A stretch of DNA of 64,000 bases from Hybos culiciformis (Eukaryota > Arthropoda > Insecta > Diptera > Hybotidae): assembly GCA_964007475.1 (NCBI GenBank), contig OZ023273.1:20881557-20945556 (forward strand), written 5' to 3'. Below, one piece after another: positions 1 through 15,000 of this stretch. A model generated the notes under the pieces. That model was given only the letters and a program-made list of their open reading frames with translations. It was not told where the DNA came from and made no database searches. Made by a program: the position numbers and the translations under genes. Every line of letters starts with the position of its first letter. The stretch's first letter is position 1.

Positions 1-22
1 TAATTAAACTTTTAATTTTCAG

Positions 23-3000
23 TTTGTGAATATTTCGCCCATGTTGAATGCCAGGATTTTGCTGTGCCAGATTGTAAGGAAAATGCTACTTACATTCCGG
101 GAAAGGAATTGCTTAATGTGAAGCATATAGTAAGTTAATACTGTTATCTTCCAATTGTCTAAATCCCGATTATTTGATTTGTTGAATTATTATTTATTTT
201 AACTTCTGCAAGTACAAAAAGGCTGCATCTACAATTTTTGAGATCCGTTTTTTAAATTATTGTGTCTTTAATCTAATCGCCTGCTCTTTATAATTTTAGC
301 ACCACTGGAGAGAAGGAAATCTTCCAGCAACATCTAAATGTGCTCATTGTAAGAAAACATGTTGGTCATCAGAATGTTTGACTGGTAAGTCATTTTTTGG
401 CTCTTTTTTCAAGGAAAAGTTGATCTAAAAAATTATTTTTTTCTTGAACAGGATATCGGTGCGAATGGTGTGGAATGACAGCCCATGGTGGATGTCGTAA
501 TTTAATTTCGAACGAATGCACGTTTGGAATATTAAAACCTATTTATTTACCACCACATGCAGTGTCTATTCCCAGAACAGAAGTACCCATGGAAGATATT
601 ATTGGAGTTCAAGTAAAACAAAAAAGTACTCCACTACAAAGAGATATGTCGTGCCGTAAGTATTGGTTCAACATCACAATATTTTTAACTCGAGAAGATA
701 CAGATTTTTCAAAGAAAAAGTTCTTTTAAAAAATATTTATTAAAAAAAAAAACAAACAATAAAAAATTTCAAATTTTGTAGAAAAATCTGTTAATTAGTA
801 ATATATTATAGAACTACGGAATATATAATTAGGGACAAAAGGGAAATAAGTCTGTATATAATATACATATATTTAGAATATATTCTTGTAATTGAATTAA
901 ACACACCTGCAAATAGAGATAAAGAATATTTGTAACAATCTCAAAGTGCAATATCAATGTTACCTTGAAATAAAATTATCCTTAAAAATTGTTTGCAGAT
1001 GCGTTGATGTTTTAACAAAAAACGAAATACAAAATAAATAATGCCAAGCCGTCAATGTTGTAGTACACTTAAAAATATACTAACTTCTAAAAAGTCAATG
1101 TCGTAGGAAATTTCTGCCTGTCAATGCAAATATTTATTTATTTTTTATATTTTTGAAAAATAATGTTTTCAAAATGTAGATATGTTATATTGTTTGTTTT
1201 TATATATGTAAATTAAGTTTCTTTTCTTAACTTACAAATATATATTTTAATTTCTTTCTTTATTTATTTATTTTATTTCGTTTGCTATATTTTTAAAACA
1301 TTTTTTTTTTACAAATTTTATTTTGTTTGCTATATTTTTCAATTTTTTTTTACATTTTTTTTAATATTTAAAATCAGCTGAATTGCGAAGATTAGCATTT
1401 TTAAATGAAAATATTGATAATAGTTATATATCGTCTAGTGATAGTGATTTTTTACAAAAACCCAAATTTATAAAATCTTTAACAACAATTGAACAACAAA
1501 AAAGAATATTGAAAAAATATCACCATAATAATAGTAATATAATGAATAATAATAAAACTAGTAGATCGCAATCAACATGTTCCAATCAATCAATATTTTG
1601 GAGGATAAGTAAATCATTAAGCTTGAAAAGTTGGCCAAAATTTAATAGCAATATTACAATTAACAGTAATAGTATTGATAATGGATACAATAATAATATT
1701 AATAGAAATAGCAATATTTATTCAAGTAATAATAATTCTAATGAAAATTTAATATGCAATAGAATTATAAATGACGAAAACAAAAGTTCATGCTTATTAA
1801 TAAGTCAAGGGCCAAGCACCTCAAGTTTATTTATTGACAATAGTAATGATAATAGTTATAATGATAATAATTTAGCAAGAAAAAAGAAAAAAGGTTTAGA
1901 TCAAAATATTAAATTTATCGATAAACGGAGAATTAATAAAAACAATTTTAAAAACAATAATAGTAACTATAATGATATAGTAATGAGAAGTAAATCATTT
2001 CAAGAACCTTGCCGCCGTAGTTCAGCTACGTATCAAAATAGTTTGGGAAATTCCAGATTTTTTATTAAACGTTCAAACTCCAAAAATTTGAAAAATCTAA
2101 ACGATATTAATTATGATACAGTTTCACAAAATATAGAAATATCAATTACTGATCATAACCAATTAGAATTTTGTGATAATAAAAATATGAGAAATTGCAA
2201 ACTCAATACTAGTAGTAACATGATCAGTGATGCAAATATTAGTGATGATGATGATGACTGTTTAAATATTCATTTAAGGCAAATAAAAATGACAAAAAAT
2301 AAAAAAAATAATGATCATATTCTCGGAAGAATATTGAAAAGAATGAGAAAAATTTCACTGGGATGGAAAAAATATCGTAGTAAAAATTTTAGAGGTGAAG
2401 TTTTTTCTTCTTTTTTTTATGTTTATTTATTTTTTATTTAATATGTTAATACAATTATAAATATCCTGTGTTTTTTATATTTATTTTTGGTAATGAGCTT
2501 TCAAAAATAAAAAAATTTTTTAAGAATTATTGAAAATTAGAAATTTAAAAAAAATATAAAACTACAAAAGTAATTGGTATGGATAATAACTTAAAAAGCT
2601 CATTATTTTATATTTCAATTTTATTTGTTGATTTGAAAATATTCTTTACATTCTTAATGAAAATTATATTTATTTTTTAAATTTTAAATGTTTTTTTATT
2701 AATGTTAAATTGAATTACTTTGCTTACCGGCTGAAACCATAACGATCGAAATTTAATCATTTGTAAGTTCAAATAAAAATAAAAAAGCTTTTAGAACAGC
2801 TATAATTCCCAGTGCCTTTTAATTAATGCTTTATCGATATTATCAAGTACATGTTAAAAAATATACTGCTACACTTTGTTGTAATATACCATATTAAATA
2901 AAATTTAAATTTTATAAATTAAAAATAAAAATTCTTTATTCTTTAGCACGCAGCATATCTGAAGAATTCAGTAGCGGTGATGCAGCCAGGTTTAGGGAAG

Positions 3001-6000
3001 AAGACAGTGGTAAAGCTGAATCAGCACCAGGTGGTTCGGGTGTAGGCAGTCATCATCGATCTGAAGGATCAAGTCATAAAGCTGATAAAGATAAAGAAAA
3101 AAGGGAGAAAGATCGTGAAGAACGTGATGAAGGTAATTAATATAATCTATGTGCAATACATTTAAATAACTATTAAATATTGAAACTGATTTTAACAATG
3201 AATTTTATTTTTTAGAAGTCATAAAAGTTTTTGATGGTAATTGTTCATTAAGACGAAGGATATTCCGTGTTATAACCGTTCCAAGGCAGATAACTCTCGA
3301 GCAATTACTTATAACGGCATTAAGAGCATTCCATATTGCTCGTGAACCAAATGTAAGGCTAATTATTGTTTTTTTTTGATATTATGTATTAAATTTTTTT
3401 TTCAGAGATAATTGAAAGTCTAATATATATTATTATAAGTATTCTTCCAAAGCAGTTTGTTTAATCTTTATTACTCCCTAGAATATATTATAAATTAATT
3501 TACAATTTGATTAAATCTTTATTAAGTAAAAAGCATATTTATTTTTTATGCTTTTCATGTTTTTTTTTGTAATACATTTTTTTTTCATACAAAATTTTAA
3601 AAATGTCTCAAACCTTACACTATTTTCATGAAACTTAAAATTTTAGCTTTCGTATTATTTCTAAATATGGTAAATTTCGATTTAGTGGTTTCCTTGTACC
3701 TACATGTATTCTTTTTTTATTGTGTTAGGTATTAATTAAATAAAAAAATATTTCACGAAAAAAATAATTCTATTAACATTATTTTAATATTTTTACTAGT
3801 TATTTTATTTAACTGATTTATATGCAACTGGAAGTGATGATGTGCCATTACAAGATTCTACCCCAGTTTTAAACTTAACAAGAATTGAAGGAAAACGACC
3901 AGCAATTTTTCTTAGGTTTCATGACAAAGAAAATGATAAAGGATTTGTTCGTGTTTATCCTGGTAAACTTCAATCACAAGTTGAAGAACCATTTGTTAGC
4001 GTTCCTGTAGATAATAATACAACTGTTAAAGATTTAATACGTGATGCACTCGATAAATTTGGATTAACTGATAATCAAATACAAGACTATCGATGCTCTG
4101 AAGTTATATTAGATCGAGGTGTTACTGAACGTATTCTATCATGGAATGAAAGACCATGGGAAATACTTAAGCAACTTGGAAAAGATTCTATTCGACAAAT
4201 GGAATTAATGAGATTTTATATGCAACACAAACAAGATCCACATGGACCAAATATTGCTTTATTTGTGGGAAATTTACCACCTGGGTTATCCCAAAGAAAT
4301 TATGAAACTATTTTAAGTAAATATACAACAGACGAAAATAAATTTTCAAGCATTGGTCCTATTTATTACGAGTACGGTTCGGTAGTTTTAATATATGAAG
4401 ATTCACAAAAAGCAGTAAGTACATACTTATTTTTATGTAATAATAATAAAAAATATTATTTGTTAATGTTTTTTGAATATTTTCAAATGATATTCAAATA
4501 TTTATATATCAAGATGCATTTTTTTGCCTTAATTATGTAAAACCGTAAAATCTTTAATAATTTTTTTTATGAAAGATTTATAACATTTATAAATTAAAAA
4601 AAAAATTTCAGGTTCGAGCATTTTACAATTTGAGAGAAGCAGTTGTCGACGAGAAAAAACTATTAGTTTTATTATTACCCAATATTGAGCCCGTTATGGT
4701 TCCGTCTGATGTTAAACCATTACTTGTATTTGTTAATGTAAAATCTGGAGGGTGCCAGGGCTTAGAATTGATTTCAAGCTTTAGAAAATTATTAAACCCT
4801 TATCAAGTCTTTGACTTAGATAATGGTGGACCACTTCCGGGGTACGTTTTCAGAACATTTTTGATGGATTTTTGTTGTTTTGATATTATATAATTTTTAA
4901 TTAATTAAATGTTTCACTTATTTCTAAAAAAGGCTTTATGTATTTCGGCAAATTAAAAATTACAAAATATTGGTTTGCGGTGGCGATGGTACTATTGGTT
5001 GGGTTTTGCAATGTCTTGATAATGTTGGACAAGATTCTGAATGTTCAAGTCCTCCATGTGCGATTGTGCCATTAGGAACAGGTAATTTTAAAACTCACGA
5101 ATAGTCGAAATATTTATAAAAGTAAAAATAAATTACTAAAATCGTGTCTTTATTTAATTAAAATTGATTCCATAGTTTTTAAATTCAAATAATTTAATGT
5201 TATTTTCAATTAATAGGCAATGATTTGGCGCGGGTTTTGCGATGGGGCCCTGGTTATACTGGAGGCGAAGATCCATTAAATTTACTCCGTGATGTAATAG
5301 AAGCTGAAGAAATTCGTTTAGATCGTTGGACAGTTGTATTTCATCCAGAAGATAAACCAGAGGAGCCTTCAAAATTACCCTCAAATTCTACTGGTAAGAA
5401 GAAGAAGATTCATCAAAAACACCTATCACAGCAACAGAATCAGCAACCTCAAATTTTGGCGATCACTTCTAGTGATATATCAGGTCATTTAATGTCTTCT
5501 CACAAAATTTTCTTAAATTCGATGATTTAAGGCCAATTCTATTATTAACGAAAACTTTTTTTTTGATATTTAAATCTATGCCTTTCACGTCGTTTAAACG
5601 ACAGAATATGGCATTTTAATTTCATGTTTTTTGTGTAATATATTTATTTTATTTTTTTTTTATTTGGTAATTTTAATATGTATATTGCATGTTTTGTCGT
5701 TTTAATTCTGTTGTAAATATTTACATGTACAAAGTGTATAGAACGTAAATGTACAGTATCTGTCGTATCTGATATATCTAACGGAAAACAAAAACAAATC
5801 AATTTTGTGATCGATAAGTTGAGGTTGGAGGTTAACATTCTTGGAATTCTTATGTGAATTCAATAAAATAGCATGTTTTTTTAACCTTTTTAAACCTTAG
5901 AAAGCATTTTTTTTGTCTTGATTTTAAATACAAAATTATTATTCAATTTTTTTTATTTATTTTTTTGGAATAAATTAGTATTTTAATTATTAAATTTTTG

Positions 6001-9000
6001 GGTTTATATTTAATTTATAATACATATAATTTTAATTTTGCTAATATTTTTTACTACTTTTTATGAAAGTTAATTAACAGTATTTTTTCATCTCTAAAAC
6101 TCGCCGTACATTTGATAACACTTCATTTGACTATAACTCCATTTGACATTTGGCATTTTTTTTTATTTCACTGTATCCTCTTTTTATCAGTTCATTTTAA
6201 AAAAATTCTTTTAAATTGAAATACAATCAAATGTAATTATTGTCAAATGTATTTGCAGTTAAATCTAATTACAGTCAAATGAAATGCAGTTAAATGTATC
6301 CAAACAAACCATAAAATTCAATCTACCAAACAATTTCGAATTGGCATTCATGTCTGTAGATATTTATGTCAATTCATATTTGAAATTTTTTTGGTTTTGG
6401 TGTTTTAGTTTTATTAATTTTATGTATATTGTTTTTTTTCAGTTCTGATGTATTTAGAACAAATGTGAAAAGTTAAATTTTAATTGCATTGCTGAGTGAC
6501 AAAATGAAATAAGTTATTATCAAGAAAGTTTATTTTCTGTGCGGCCTGCGTTAGGAATGCAACTTAAATGAAACTTTTTTTATTGAAGCCAATTTAAAGA
6601 AATTTGTTTCATATTTGTCGCACATCAATAAAACTAAATATTAGCGTTATGTTTGTCTCACATCAAAACTTAAAATTAGTTGATGCATGTTTTCATAATA
6701 ATCATGATTTATTAATAATCATAATTTTCAAAGTGAAACTTCTGTTCAAAAATTATGAAATTATGTTTCATGAAATCAAAACCAAAATTCTCGTGATACT
6801 ATGGTTGCACAATTATTTGCAATTTTAGTTTTGTAAAACTCAATTTTCCTGTGCACATTTATTTCACATTTCGAATAAAAAATAATTCTTTAGATAACGA
6901 TGTTATTAGCAATTAAAACTTTCTTAACTGGATATTCAATTATTGTTGATATTGATAATGATTTTCGTATCATAAAAATCAACGAAAATTCTATTATAAA
7001 ATCAATTCAATTTATTTATTATCTCAAATAATACAAACATATTTCCTGAATATATGTTAACTATTTTTTATAAATTGTACACTGTGCAGAGTTAAGTTTG
7101 TTTACCAATCTACTGATTTATGATTATAAATATGTATAATGAATCTACATAAACATAAGGAGTAATTTTATCTATTATATTGTATTATGTTGAAGGAAAA
7201 GTTCATGTTTAAATTTTTTCGTTAAATTATATTCAATGATTCAATTTGTATTGGATTAAAATAGCAGCAGCAGGAATTGGTTTGGAGCTTTTTCAAAATA
7301 CCTCTTTTTTTACCCTGCAATTCAAATATAAGTAAATGATTCTACTTATGATATGCGATATGCTCTATATGTTTTAGATATATTCTAAATTTTAAAATGT
7401 ATTTTCCATCAATTATTATTTTTTTTATTTCAGGGTTAAGAATAATAATAATAAATCTACTGTATTGTTCCTTAATCGGCTTTTTATTTCTTTTTATGCA
7501 ATTAAAGTAGGTATAAAGACCTAGATATTTTCAAATTTTCATATTTTACTATCGGGGCGTTGTCTATTTAATTTGATAATTTGTTTCTAAATTGACATAT
7601 TGACTGATTTGATATCACTTACATAAATACACGAGGGATCTTTGCTGTATTCTACGTAAAATAAATTTTGTTGTAAATTTATAATTTATGTTTTAGTAAA
7701 TGTTTACATATAATATTGTTATACATATATTAATATATATTAATATCGTTTTGCTTACTAATAAATTTTTATTAAACCGACTAAATGTAAACACTCCATA
7801 AAATTCTCAAAGTAACGAAATTTTTTTTAAATAATTCCTTTTTAATAATTTGCTGACTTAAAGTCTAAAATTTTAATTTCTATTCCAAATGTCTAAATTA
7901 TAATGTTAAACATTTTTAGACAGAAATCGATTTAAAATGTTTAATTTAAGACTTTATAATGTTCTTCGTTTTTCTGATTATAAAAAAGAAAGCTTTGAAA
8001 AGCATCGAAAATTAATATCAAAAAATCTTCATACAAATCTTCAATACATCCAAGGCTTTTAAATTTTATGATATAAAAAAAATTCAAATAATATTTGGAC
8101 ATCACATTCTATTTTAAAAAAAATCAAACTAGCTTTTTTTTTAAAATACCCGTAAAAAATTTAATTTGGTCTATAAAATGTTATTGCTGGGAAGATATAG
8201 GTACATATCTTTCAATACCATTAAAATAAATTTTGATATTTTGATGAACGTTTTAGCTTTTTCAACTAATATTTGTTTATATTTTTAGCACATATAAATG
8301 CATACGTTAAATATCACATTGTCACAGAAATTGTTATAATTTGCACACAATATTTCAATTAACCGTTTTTTTAACACCAAATTTCAGGTGGCGGTACAAG
8401 CGAAGATAACTCTCAAATATTCGTAATGAATAATTATTTTGGAATTGGAATTGATGCTGACTTATGTTTGGATTTTCATAATGCTCGAGAGGAAAATCCA
8501 AACAAATTTAATTCTCGTTTACACAATAAAGGAGTTTATGTAAAAATGGGACTACGTAAAATGGTAGGACGTAAAATGGTCAAAGAATTACACAAGGAAA
8601 TTAGGTTAGAGGTGGATGGAAAAGTCGTTGATTTGCCTGCAGTGGAAGGGATAATAATTTTGAATATTTTAAGGTAATTCAAATATGTAACTATTAATTT
8701 TTGAGAAACCCATTTAAATTTTACATTTATATTAATTAATAATAACGATATTCTTTCTTCATTTTTAATTTGGCGCCGATATATTTGATTTTCGGCGCTA
8801 TTTGAGTTAAGCGGTTGTGACTTTTTTTTTGTCGTTATAACCGCGAAATGATAAAAAATCGAGATTTTGAAAAAGTGTCATAACAGTGAAAGAACCATTA
8901 AATTTTTATGACCATTAAAAGAATTTTTTTTTATAAATTACTATTATTTTTAGTTGGGGATCTGGTGCGAATCCATGGGGTCCAGAAAAGGAGGATAACT

Positions 9001-12000
9001 TTACTAAACCTAACCATTACGATGGCATGCTAGAAATTGTTGGTGTAACAGGTGTAGTTCATTTAGGACAAATTCAATCAGGATTAAGATCAGCAATGCG
9101 CATTGCACAAGTAAATATAATACTCTAATAATAATAAATATAATAAAATATAGTATTTTTTTTTCTTTTTAAATTAAATAAATATATTACTATTATTGAA
9201 ACAAAATATATTTGTAACAAACAATAACAAAAATATTATCCGAATGTCGCTTCATTGTTAAATTTCGACTCACTCCAATGTACACAATTTTTTTATTAAA
9301 TAAATTTTTTATTTTACTGATTTCTACCATATTTAGTCGAAAAATCTACAGTGTATTCTGTATAATAAATTAATTACCAAGAAAAATTTTTGACGCTTCC
9401 AAAGAATTGTCGAACTGGAAATAAAATAGTTGCATTAAGCGTTATAAAAGCAAGTTTAAAATCATTATTATTATTCCGAAGAATGATAATAAATAATTAT
9501 TTTTTTTTTATTTTTATTTATTTATTAACCATTTCTTTTTGTTTTTTTATTTACAATTTCATAAACAACAAGCCAATAATTTGTAGTCAATTTTACTTAT
9601 AAAAACAGTTTAAGATAAAAACTGGTGTATATAAGAATTTTTCATTTTCAATCCAATAACAAAATAATCTCAACTTTACTTTACTTTACTTTACTTTACT
9701 TTACTTTACTTTACTTTATTTTACTTTACTTTATTTTACTTTATTTTACTTTACTTTACTTTACTTTACTGTTACATTTATATTTGTATAATAATTTTTC
9801 TTAAATCTACCCTCTAATTTTTGTCTCGTTGATAAATTATAATATACTTTTTAAAGATTTTTAAAAATTTCGCTATTTGTGTTTAATAGATGTCTTATTT
9901 TTTTAGTGAACTGGTGGTAAGCATTTATTTCTCTGATCTCAGTAGGCAGGAGATTAGAGAAATAAATGCTTATTAAAACTAGATTTTCGATTTTATTCTC
10001 AAATTCATCTTACTTAACAATTAAATTAATTATTTTCACTTATGTTTCACTTATGAAGTAGTCAATAGCATATAGTTATAACTCTTCATAGAGTAAATTA
10101 GGCAAAACAAAATTAAATTATGACTTTAGTATCAATAAAAATTCAAACATTTGGTTCAATTTTTGATTTTAGTTTTCTTTTTAAAACAGGGTGGTCACAT
10201 TAAAATTCATCTTCACTCCGATATTCCAGTACAAGTGGATGGTGAGCCATGGGTTCAAAGTCCGGGTGACGTTGTTGTTTTGAAGTCTGCTTTAAAGGTT
10301 AGTGTTGAAGGTTCAAATAAATCGTGTTGTTGTATTTTTTTTGTAACTTTTAAAACACGGGAAAACTCAAAACTTAAAAAAATTAAAATGAACATTGTAT
10401 GTAGAAATTATATATGTATGTAAATTTTTTGACATTACATTAATTTATTTAAATTACGTAATTTTTTACACTAATTCAACCTGCATGATTTTGCTTTAAA
10501 ATTAATTACGTGCTTTGTTGAAATTTATTATTTTTTAAATTAAGGATTTAAAATTCATTTAAAAAAGTTAAAACATTCATATTTCCATTTCAATCACCAT
10601 AATGTTACATTGTCTCCTTGGGCCTAATATTTTATCCTTTAGCTTAAATGAAAAAATGAAAACCGGAAGGACGACTGACAGACATACAAATAATGAAAAA
10701 AAAAAACATAAATTAAAATAAAATATACGGGAAAAATTAAGATAAAAAATGTTTATCCTAAATTTAAATCCTTTTTTCAATATAATAACACATCTACATT
10801 TCTTAATTAAAGTCTTAATAATTGTACCTATTTAGTTTTTACCTTGGAAATTTTATAATTTGGCTAACTTAATAGTTAGTGACTTTTAACTTATGATTGA
10901 CCTTCATAATTTTAGGTATAATTAATGATTATAATATTTCTATCATATGTAAGTTTTAAATAAAATAATTCGGTGCATTAGACATTATTATCTTTATTTT
11001 ACATCATATTCCAAATATGAATCTTTTTTTTTAATATTTTGCATAATTATTAGAAATTTTTTGTGATTAGATGTATTATTATATAAATATTTATTTATTA
11101 TTTCAAATAAAAAAAAACATTCGATCTAAACAATATTATCTACATTTTTCGATTCTTAAAATATCCACACTAAAATGTCGATTTGGAAAAAAATCGCTTA
11201 TTAAATTAATATTTGTCGCAACACAAATTTATAAATTTTGGAATATTTTCAAAGACTGCTAAATAGATAATATAATTCTACAAATCAAATTGAAAATAGA
11301 ATATTTTGTTTATGAAATTCTGGCCACAAAAATAATGATAAATGTACCAATCCAATTTTTACAATCTCTAGATCCCAGTACTGACTGATTTTAATCTTAA
11401 ATAAAAAAAAAGGGTGAAAAAAAATAAAAATTGGAATGAAAATAATCAAAATATTTAATTTAATTTTCTTTTATATTAATTGTTAATAATTTAATTTAAA
11501 ATAGGATCAAAAACTGGGTTGGGGTTTTGGGAAACCACAAAGCAAATCAAACTTCTTACCATTACTTTTTTGTTTATTCGGGAAATTGTTAAAAATATTT
11601 GTCTAAAAATATGAATCTTTCAATTATCGACGTGATGCTTGATTTGCATTCCTAAAATTTTAAAACGGTTCTGAATAAGTTAAATTTTAAAAATAAGTTC
11701 AAATTCAGGAATACCTATAAGTTTCAACATTTTCAAAGGAAAAAATGACAAGTTTTGATAGTTTCGTTCCGACCGTTTCAGCTTCTAGGTATGAGAAGGT
11801 GTAAAATTATGAGATACTATTCACGTACTATTCAAGTATTGTTCAACATACTTACGATACATTTCATTTAGCGTAAAACATATACGTACATATTTGTTAT
11901 TGAAAAATATTTTTTTTTTTTAATAATTTGCAAATTCCTCATGTATTAATTTTAACTAACAATACCTACATAACACAAAAAAATAATTACACCACTGATA

Positions 12001-15000
12001 TATAAATATTGTTTTTTAAACCTTGTAGCAAATTCATGTACATAGTTTTGTGTTTAGCTTAGCACTCTTTAATCGTTATAAATCTAATGTTATTGTCAGC
12101 AGACATTAGATGCAAACGCTATTAACAATTAAGAAAGCTCCCTATGCTTCTAAAATAATTTTTTAATTTTTCAAAAGCCAGAAGATCCTAAAATTATTCA
12201 AAGATATACTAAAATTTAATTTACCAGTTAACAAAAAAAAATTGATTTGAATTCTACGTTTATATTTTTATAATACGTACAAATTTTTAGAATTTGAATG
12301 ACTGGAGCACTTCATAAAAGATCACTACCATTTTTATTAAATATATTTGTCAAAGACTGCAAAAGTAATAGTAATGTGTCAATTTGATTTCAATAATTAT
12401 CAAAAAAAATATTTAAGCACCAGTATGTTATGTAAAACTGACAAGCACCACATCCATTATTATTATTATACAAGAAATTTATGCAAACAGGCAAATCAAA
12501 TAAATTTCACTTATCACATGTCTAAATCTTATTTATAAAACTCAAATTTAAATCACGACAAAACTAATTGGTTCATTACTTCTAATATTTTTCAACTCAA
12601 TATTATTTATATTTTTTAAAAAGTTTCACAAAGTCCTTTTTTTCCTCTTTTTTTTAAGCAATAACCGCGTCAGGAACTTGTACTAATTTTTTTAATGTTT
12701 AATATCTTAAAAAACAGTCAAATATTGTGTATTAAATTATTGTTACACATTACATTTTCAAACAAAAACATAGTTAATATTAGCGTTTGTAACTATTTAT
12801 GTCGAATAATATAATAAATACATTTTGTTTATATTATTATATTTTATAATTATTTAATTTTATTTTGATTTTTATTTATTTTCTTAAAAATATTGATATT
12901 TATGATTTTTGCTTAAATTAAACCGTTAAATTAGAAATTTTAAATACCATGAATCCAAAATTAACAAATTCAATTTTAATATGGTTAATGCAGGCGACAA
13001 TGTTGAAGAAAACAAAATGCAAACGAAGATTAACAGAACCACATATATCTCCGGCCGTGGCGGGTGGTGTTGCACAAGGTGGATCTTCACAATTAGCACC
13101 TGAAAATGGAGACAGAGAAAAAGATCCATCAATTGGTACATAGAAAACCCGTCCGTCCGGTCCAAGTTTTCTTTTTTCATGTTTTTTATAAATTTATTTT
13201 AACATAAAAAAATGAACAAAAAAATCAACTAAATTATGTGTTAATCAAAAACTAAGACTACTTTATGATTTTTAACATATTATTATTATATACAACTATT
13301 ATAATATATATTATATTATAAAAGTAGACAAATAACTATCAAAGAAACAAACATCAAAACTATAAACTATAAAACAAAAAATGAAATAGTGAAGGAAAAA
13401 TCAATAGTTTATTAAAACATACTTATATCTAAAATATTATTTATGTATATTTTTTTTTTTCAATTTAATTTAATAAAATATTATTATTACATAAAATAAT
13501 TAAATATTTTCTAATTTTTTTTAAGATTAGCTAATATTATTATCTGTAAAAAATAATAGAAATCCATCACATATTAAACACTAACACTGTACACTGTATT
13601 AGATAAAATATCAATTTAAAAAAAATTAAAAATGATATCACTCCCAATAATTGTGTAAAACAGCAATAGCTGACAGTTTGCGAAAAGTAAGAAATGCTTT
13701 TATTTACTATAAGATCAATAATTTTTATGTATCTATCTACATTTTATCGCACATTAAGGCTCAAGACACTTTAATTTTTATTTTGTGTTAATTTTTTTTA
13801 AGTTTATTCAAATGTTTTGTTTTGCGATTTAATTAGACAATTTTAAGTCAAGACGAGAGCTAAGGGAGAGAAGGTCAATGTGTTTTTTAAGGCTTCCTGT
13901 TTTTTTTTTTAATGTCGATTATTGAAAAGTACTCTAATTATAGATAAAATTTGAAATAATAATTACAATTAATTTTCTATACATAAAATATGTAATGTAT
14001 ATAACACCTACATTATATTGTATGTATAAGTCCTTTATGACTCATATAATATGTTTAGATTAGAAAGTTTAAGTAAATCAGAAACTTTTTCTCTTATTTA
14101 TTGATAATTCCGTTCAAAAAAAAAAATCACAACTGAAAGAAGGTCCTTACAAATTTTGTTTGCGCAAATATGTTTTATTTGCATTATTTTAGGACATATA
14201 TTTTAACTTTTGTCATGTAGATTCCAGAATCAGTTGAAAATAAAATAGAATGGAATGGTCACTTTTTTTTCGATTAAGTAATATCTACGTCTATAATAAA
14301 CGAAACTTAAGAATTTTTTTGAATTGTTTAAAATTCAAATGTTAAAAAAAAACTATATTTCAAAAATTCTATGTGCATACGAACTAATAATTATTAAACT
14401 TACATCATTAACTTCATTAATATTTTTTACTGCAAATTTTTTACATTCGTTAGCGATATATTGATGAGATAAGACCAAAAAATAATATAAATTACATATT
14501 AGAATTATTTTGTAATTATTAATTTTAATAAAAAAAACTATTAAAACATCTTCTCTGTCTAACTAAAACTAATAATATCTTAATTAAAAAAAATTACAAT
14601 TTATAAGCGAACCGTGGAAAATGATCGCTTAAATATATAATATTAAACAAAATTATTATTTTCTTATTTTTTTAATTGTTGTACTTAATTTATTTCTTGT
14701 TGTCCTTGAACCAAAAATGTGAACATAACCTAAGGAAAAAAAATGTGTTTACATATAGTAAATTCCTAGAGTATTATTTCAAATATTTTATATTAGTAGC
14801 CATCCACTGAAATCAAAATATGTACATCCACATTTGGAGTTTCACAAATAACGTGAACAGCCCATAACTGAATCCTTTTTACAATAGATATTATCCACAC
14901 CAAGAAAGACCCTTGCTTTTTTAAAATTTGTTAACAAATAAAATTCATTTACAAAATTGATCACATTTTTTTTGTTTTGCATTATAATTGTTGTTGTATA

